Shown: in pieces, positions 59,376-64,000 of the stretch | Layout: each line of letters starts with the position of its first letter | Position numbering within the stretch: position 1 is the stretch's first letter | Source of the DNA: Rostratula benghalensis | Lineage: Eukaryota; Chordata; Aves; Charadriiformes; Rostratulidae | Length of the DNA: 64,000 bases | Direction: 5' to 3' | NCBI GenBank assembly: GCA_013399305.1 | Contig: VXAI01000038.1 | Coordinates: forward strand, 4,814,118-4,878,117 | Position numbers and translations under genes: made by a program | Notes under the pieces: model-generated | Seen by the model: only the letters and a program-made list of their open reading frames with translations | Database searches by the model: none | What the model was told of the DNA's origin: nothing

Positions 59376-62017
59376 TTAAGTCAGGGGAACAAGATGTGTT
59401 TGCAGTGGGTAAAAAAATTGGGTGACTAAGATTTCTTTAAGGAAAAAAAAAATAGAAACAAGTTTGCAAGATACAAAACCAAAACAGGACTGTGGTTAGA
59501 CAGTATAAAAATTTGATTTGAGGACTTTTCACCCTGAATCAAAAACATTATGGCCACGTGATGCAAAGCCCCAATTGGGCATGAGATTGTTCTTCTCATT
59601 CAGACTTCCTCAGAAATTGTGATGGGTTTTTTTCATACTGTCTAGCTATGTCAGGCTTTGTCTCTTCTCTGCCATTTGCATAAACTCTCTATGGGGTATT
59701 CTGTTCAATTTTACATAAATTACTCTCTTAATTTCTGTCAAATTTTAGGGAATCATACCTTTCTATATTTTTTAAACTCTTGGGATAGAACTGTGGTAGG
59801 AATACAATTACCTGTAAAAGGTTGTAGGTTGGACCTCTGTAGTGATCTGTTAAAGTCCTTAAAGCTGAGGAATTCCTTCAAGGCTTGCTGGAATGATTTC
59901 TGACTTCAGGCTGTATGAAAACAAACAGGATATGGCCTGGCAGTTTTAGAGGAATAAACTTCTGCAGGCTTGTTTCACATGAGAGTTTTGGGCTTTTATT
60001 CTTTTGTGTCTGTAATTGATTTTTTGAAGACTGGCAAAAATGAACAAAGAAAAAGCCAAACCATCCCAAAAGAACTGATACAACAATAAATTACCTCTGT
60101 GTAATTGATACGGAGATGAAGTTCTGCACTCTGTATACAAATAGGGTTCACCTTTATATAATACCTGCTTAAAATCAGGTTGAAATACTTGCATTTACTT
60201 CATTGTTCCCTATAGGCTAAATTCAATTCTGGTGCATCTCCAGCAAAATGAACAGTTACTCTTGGGATTAATTTGGTCAGAATAATTTTACCTTAAAATG
60301 ATTTAGCGAGAACAGTATTTTACCTTCACCATCTCCCTTGATACAGGTAAGACTGCTTGAGTTTTAAATGGCAGTAACTTTAAGACTTGTTCTTTTTCTC
60401 ACCCTCTTATTCTCTAAGTAGTTGCTGCATGTGATAAATGAATAGTTGCTGGTTTTAATCTACATGAGGCTTCAGGAAACTTTTAAGAACTTGTATGTTA
60501 TTAAAATATAGAAAGTATCTTTATATTTCTTTAAGGTAGTTACTGTATACTGAAATATTATTTCATGGATGAATTATTTCTTCTAACTTACTTTGCTGCC
60601 TACATCTATATCAATGTTTGTTACAGAAACAGTTGTGTCTCTGACTGTGAAAGCTTTGTTGTCAGCAACTCACTAGTGTGAGAGAGATCCAATTTGTTTC
60701 CATTACGGATGCAGCCACAACCTAAGGGCAATTTGTTTTTCTGTGTGCATACACTGAGCAGGCACAGGAATGACCAAGTTAGAAGGAGAACAGAGGGACT
60801 AAGCTGCAAGCAGTAACAGACAAAACTTTTCACAAACATGTTTGTAGCCTTGATTTCCTGTACTCTTGGGGCTGGATCGTCAATACAGTTTTCATGACTA
60901 TTGAACCCTCACAATACCCAAGATCTCTAAGACTGAGAAAATGAACACCTGCAGCAATGATTTTGTGTCCAACATAAATTAAATCACTGATGCATGCTTA
61001 TCTCATGAACTGGTTTTATCGATGTTGTTTGCTTGATTTTAAGCAATTATGAAAACAAGAAAATGAGAAGGTAACTGGGAAGTGTTGAAAGACAGTCAAA
61101 CATATTCAAATGATTTATTTTAACTTAGTCTTGTAAAAGAAGTTCTCTCGTTGTAGGAGCATAAACTTTAAATGTGTTGTTCTATTGCAAAGAAGCAAAA
61201 AGTATTGATTAGCAAGAAAAAAATACTGAGGTAGTTTGGGAGAGGTGAAATAGCAATTTCAGATATTCGGTGTTAATCCAGTCTGTGGGAGTTTTTTTGA
61301 GTCATGCTTTCAAGGCATTTAAACACAAGTGGTTTTGATAATGTTGATCTCTTAATTGAAGCAGATTTAAAAATCTTAGTGGCTCACCCTTTCAGATCCC
61401 ATGTAATTTAGCTGATGTATGATGCAAAAGTCAAAAATGAGTTGTGCCCTTTTAGAGACAGCCTGCAACATGAGTATCGTGCTTGGAAGTAGATCTTGAT
61501 GACAAAAACCACTGCAAAGTTGGAATTCGGGTCTTCCACGTCTCAAGTCGTCAGCAGACAATGTTGTCTTTCAGGGAGAATCCTCCCAGATTGTAGAATC
61601 CCACATATGTAAACCAACATGTTATTGCTTTTTAAATCCCATTCCTTATCCTGCAGTGATTCAGCAGCCATGTGCATAGGATATATGTCATCCTACGTAC
61701 ACATATCCTGTTGTATATTTACTCTGCCAGGACTCTTGCATATAATCTAGTCTTGCTGTCTTTCAGCGCATTTCCAGCCTGATTCCCTCCCATGCCCCTT
61801 TTTATTTGATCTCTGGTAAGGTCCATGTTTCCAGAGGTATGAGGATTTTTCTTATATTTGACAAGCCTCCAAAGAGGTCATGACTATAAGAGGAGACAAG
61901 AATCTGGGCTGTTGGACTTTTTCCAAAACTGTGCTTTACTTGAATAAATCATTTGTTCGCTCTTCATCTTCCTCTAGAGTGGGCATAACTTTTTTTCTTT
62001 TTTTTTTAATATTGCAG

Positions 62018-62101
62018 AGAATGTCAGAAGAATTTTATAAACTCTATATGAGCTCTTTGTACAAAAAACCTCACAGCAGAGTACAAAGAAATTCTATCTG
62101 A
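62018..62101 (+). other. Candidate terminal-exon-like segment
   Basis: A long T-rich tract ending 'ttttaatattgcag' opens onto a 27-codon frame, RMSEEFYKLYMSSLYKKPHS then RVQRNSI, closed by TGA at 62099-62101. The acceptor is strong because of the T-run, which is itself simple sequence and so gives little specificity. No function is inferred. Confidence 0.15.
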
Positions 62102-62324
62102 ATGCTAGGAACTGCTTTCTGCCCAGATTTTAGCACAATATGATTCTTTGTTTGATCTATATTAATGCAATTTTTTTGGTAGAACAGAAGTACTTGAATG
62201 GACATGGTTTTAGAAAGATGAGAGTTCCATTTGCTGCCACCAATTACATGTTTCAAAGAGGAATAACCAGGAACAAAAGGGTACCTGGAAATCCATGGAT
62301 AACTTCTCCTTATTCTTATTAGTT

Positions 62325-62402
62325 TGTGGGTGACACTTTTGGGTTGGGGTTGGGTTTTTTGGTTGGAATTTTTTTGTTCGGTTGGGTTTTTTGTTTATTT
62401 TG
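62325..62402 (+). repeat. G/T-rich tract, G-quadruplex-prone
   Basis: 'gtggg', ten bases, then 'gggttggggttggg' give four G-runs of three or more, with two loops of only two T. Further GG pairs and a 'gttggg' follow. The first loop is longer than the usual limit of seven, so this is borderline. The + strand is G-rich. Confidence 0.65.
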
Positions 62403-62739
62403 GTGTCTTTATCATAAAAGAATAAATGTGAAGTAGCACTCTACTTTCTTCAAGCTGCCTTAAAAGTACTGGATGGAAATTCATTTGCCCTCTGCTCCTT
62501 CAAGCACAAATTATGTTTTGTCAAACTAGACATTCTCTGAATGTCTTGGAGAATTGTTTCTCAGACCAAATTACTCTTTGTGCTCTTCTATGTTTGCAGA
62601 ATGAAAAGATTGTGTTTTACTCTGACAGCATTGGCAAGTCTGTTATAGGGGTGATGAAGTCTCCTCAGCAGCCTTCAGTGTAAATTGTGTCCTTGAAGGA
62701 GCCAGGGCAGTTAATTTCAATAGAAGTGCAAAGTTAAAT

Positions 62740-62900
62740 GAAACCTAACAATTAGTCTGTATTTATGCAATGATTTAAATTGGCTTATTGACAAAAGGCT
62801 GTGTTTGTAGTTATCACAGTTGCTATTATAAAAAAAACCCATATGCTTGCTTTTGTGCATATCAAAGCTCATTAAAATAGAAAAGATAAATTAAGCAGGA
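62740..62900. promoter_or_regulatory. Candidate conserved non-coding element
   Basis: This repeat-free AT-rich block has a high density of developmental factor cores: 'atttatgcaatgattta' (POU/homeodomain-like), 'catatg' E-box, 'atatcaaag' (TCF/LEF-type), and 'cattaaaatag'. No frame stays open. The texture is what vertebrate conserved non-coding elements typically look like, but this cannot be proved without alignment. Confidence 0.28.
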
Positions 62901-64000
62901 AACTATAATGCCCCTATAGAGAGTTTCTAAATTGCAGGAAGGTTCAGGGCTGAGCTTTAGCCAGGACCACTTTAAGCCCTGAAAAAATTACATTTGGTAG
63001 CTGGATTTCCCCTGAAGTGGATCCGAACCTAAACTGTCTTTAATAAAGCACTGGTCTGAAAGTTCAGATCCTGGCCTCCCATTTCCACTTGGTTTCACCG
63101 GTGACTTGGCTGTTGCTTTCTGTGTGAGATTCGGTTGAATTTGCCATAAAATTCCTGGTAGTTGTCTGGAGATGGGGTGCAGTTCGTCGCATACACTGAC
63201 TTATACAAAATTGTTATATACAGTAGTGCACCAGTTCTGGTATTGACTGATAGGTATTAAAGTCACAGTTTGAGGTAGATCCCTGAATGATCCACAAATG
63301 GGGCCTATTCTCATGAGGATGATAGCGTTGGGGTTTCCCTCCTGTATTATTCTGTGGAAGCCCAATGACATGATAAGTCCACGCTTCTCAGATTATGTAT
63401 TGAGCTAAATTTGGAGACTGTGCTTCAAGTTATGTGGTGAGTTTATAGAAAAACAAGTTTTATTACAAGGATATTGAGGCTATTGTAGTTCTTGATGTAT
63501 ATGTGAGATACAAAGCTGTAAGCTACGTGGGTTTAGACTTCTGAGATGGCATCAACTTTTAAAATAATTTGGTCCTCAATTTCTGTTGTCTTTTTAGAGA
63601 CTGTAGTTCGTTAGTTTTGTCTTGAATTGTTTCCTACATTATTTTTTAATCTGCCATTGATATTATGTCTTTTAAAAATCTGACAACTTACAACTAGAAT
63701 GAAAAATAGGTATCTTATTAAGACTTTGGCAATATATAGAGCAGGTCACAGAATCACAGGTCATTATGTTTACTATTTTTAAGCTCTTTTGGCTTATCCG
63801 TTGGGGGAAATTATTTTCTTTTTGCAAATACCTTTGCAAAAGTTGTAGTGTCAGTGTATGTATTAGTAATAATAATTCTTAAGTAAACCTACTCTAGCCT
63901 CCTTAGTGTTTCTCGTAGTTCAAGTTTAGACACTGCAAGTACCTAAATCAAACCTTTCCTCCTGTCTCTTCTTTCCCCACACCGATGTATATTAGTGTAG

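Larger units (their letters stand above)
50605..64000. other. Unique non-coding stretch
   Basis: It contains T-rich tracts at 51.5 and 56.8 kb, an A17 run at 57.4 kb, exon-like segments at 56.15 and 62.02 kb, a weak MIR-like match at 59.3 kb, the G-rich tract at 62.3 kb and a candidate conserved block at 62.74 kb. No CR1 is clear in this part, making it the most repeat-poor section of the window. Confidence 0.55.

Noticed and set aside
59826..59862. 'ggttggacc' followed by 'tgatctgttaaagtcctt' resembles the CR1 3' region
   Set aside because: The similarity covers only about 35 bases, has several gaps, and lacks the 'ccttccaac' and terminal repeat.
63045..63085. 'gaaagttcagatcctgg' recalls a tRNA T-loop (GTTCRANNC)
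   Set aside because: It is not an exact match and no cloverleaf can be built upstream.
63747..63765. 'cacagaatcacaggtca' resembles an inverted CR1 tail
   Set aside because: The neighbouring 'tggaagggacc' block required for a minus-strand CR1 end is absent.
1..64000. Bacterial-style features: operons, ribosome binding sites, riboswitches, terminators, CRISPR arrays, insertion sequences
   Set aside because: The avian CR1 elements, AT-rich non-coding texture and absence of long ORFs make this vertebrate nuclear DNA. No regularly spaced repeat array is present.

Overview
This window looks like non-coding DNA from a bird. The main evidence is a set of CR1 LINE fragments. Three of them end in the avian-type CR1 tail, a 'gg(t)cccttcca' block followed by an 'attctatgattctgtg'-like repeat. 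No SINE family dominates, the sequence is AT-rich throughout, CpG is sparse with no CpG-island-like cluster, and homopolymer runs are frequent. Nothing suggests bacterial or viral gene organisation: there are no closely packed ORFs, operons, rRNA or tRNA genes, or CRISPR arrays. The species cannot be determined from the sequence alone.

Layout. 1-17.7 kb is unique-looking AT-rich sequence with several A-runs, a (TTTA)n, a (TA)n, a TATA-rich minisatellite-like patch at 10.0 kb, an 11-bp inverted repeat at 6.25-6.33 kb and a few exon-like segments. A 3'-end CR1 copy lies at 17.70-18.22 kb, a 100-bp CR1 tail at 21.53-21.63 kb and a second longer CR1 at 27.74-28.20 kb. 28.2-39.9 kb is unique sequence with blocks that look like conserved non-coding elements, a 23-T run and a G/T-rich tract. 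A much older, strongly diverged CR1 lies at 39.93-40.38 kb. 40.4-64 kb is again unique sequence with long pyrimidine tracts, a 58-codon ORF in good initiation context at 43.8 kb, the best exon-like segment of the window at 50.42-50.60 kb, two possible MIR-like relics and a G-rich tract at 62.3 kb.

Interpretation. The window is most simply part of a long intron or a gene-poor intergenic region of a bird macrochromosome. The only protein-coding material identified with confidence is the decayed CR1 ORF2 (reverse transcriptase C-terminus and tail) inside the LINE copies. The other open frames are short. The longest are under 120 codons, several open only on non-ATG codons, and their lengths are what chance gives. 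The most useful leads are segments where a long pyrimidine tract plus AG, an open frame and sometimes a good GT donor coincide. Three of these (10.6, 13.8 and 26.2 kb) are phase-compatible in sequence order. They are hypotheses that need RNA-seq or cross-species alignment. I did not find a clearly new biological system.
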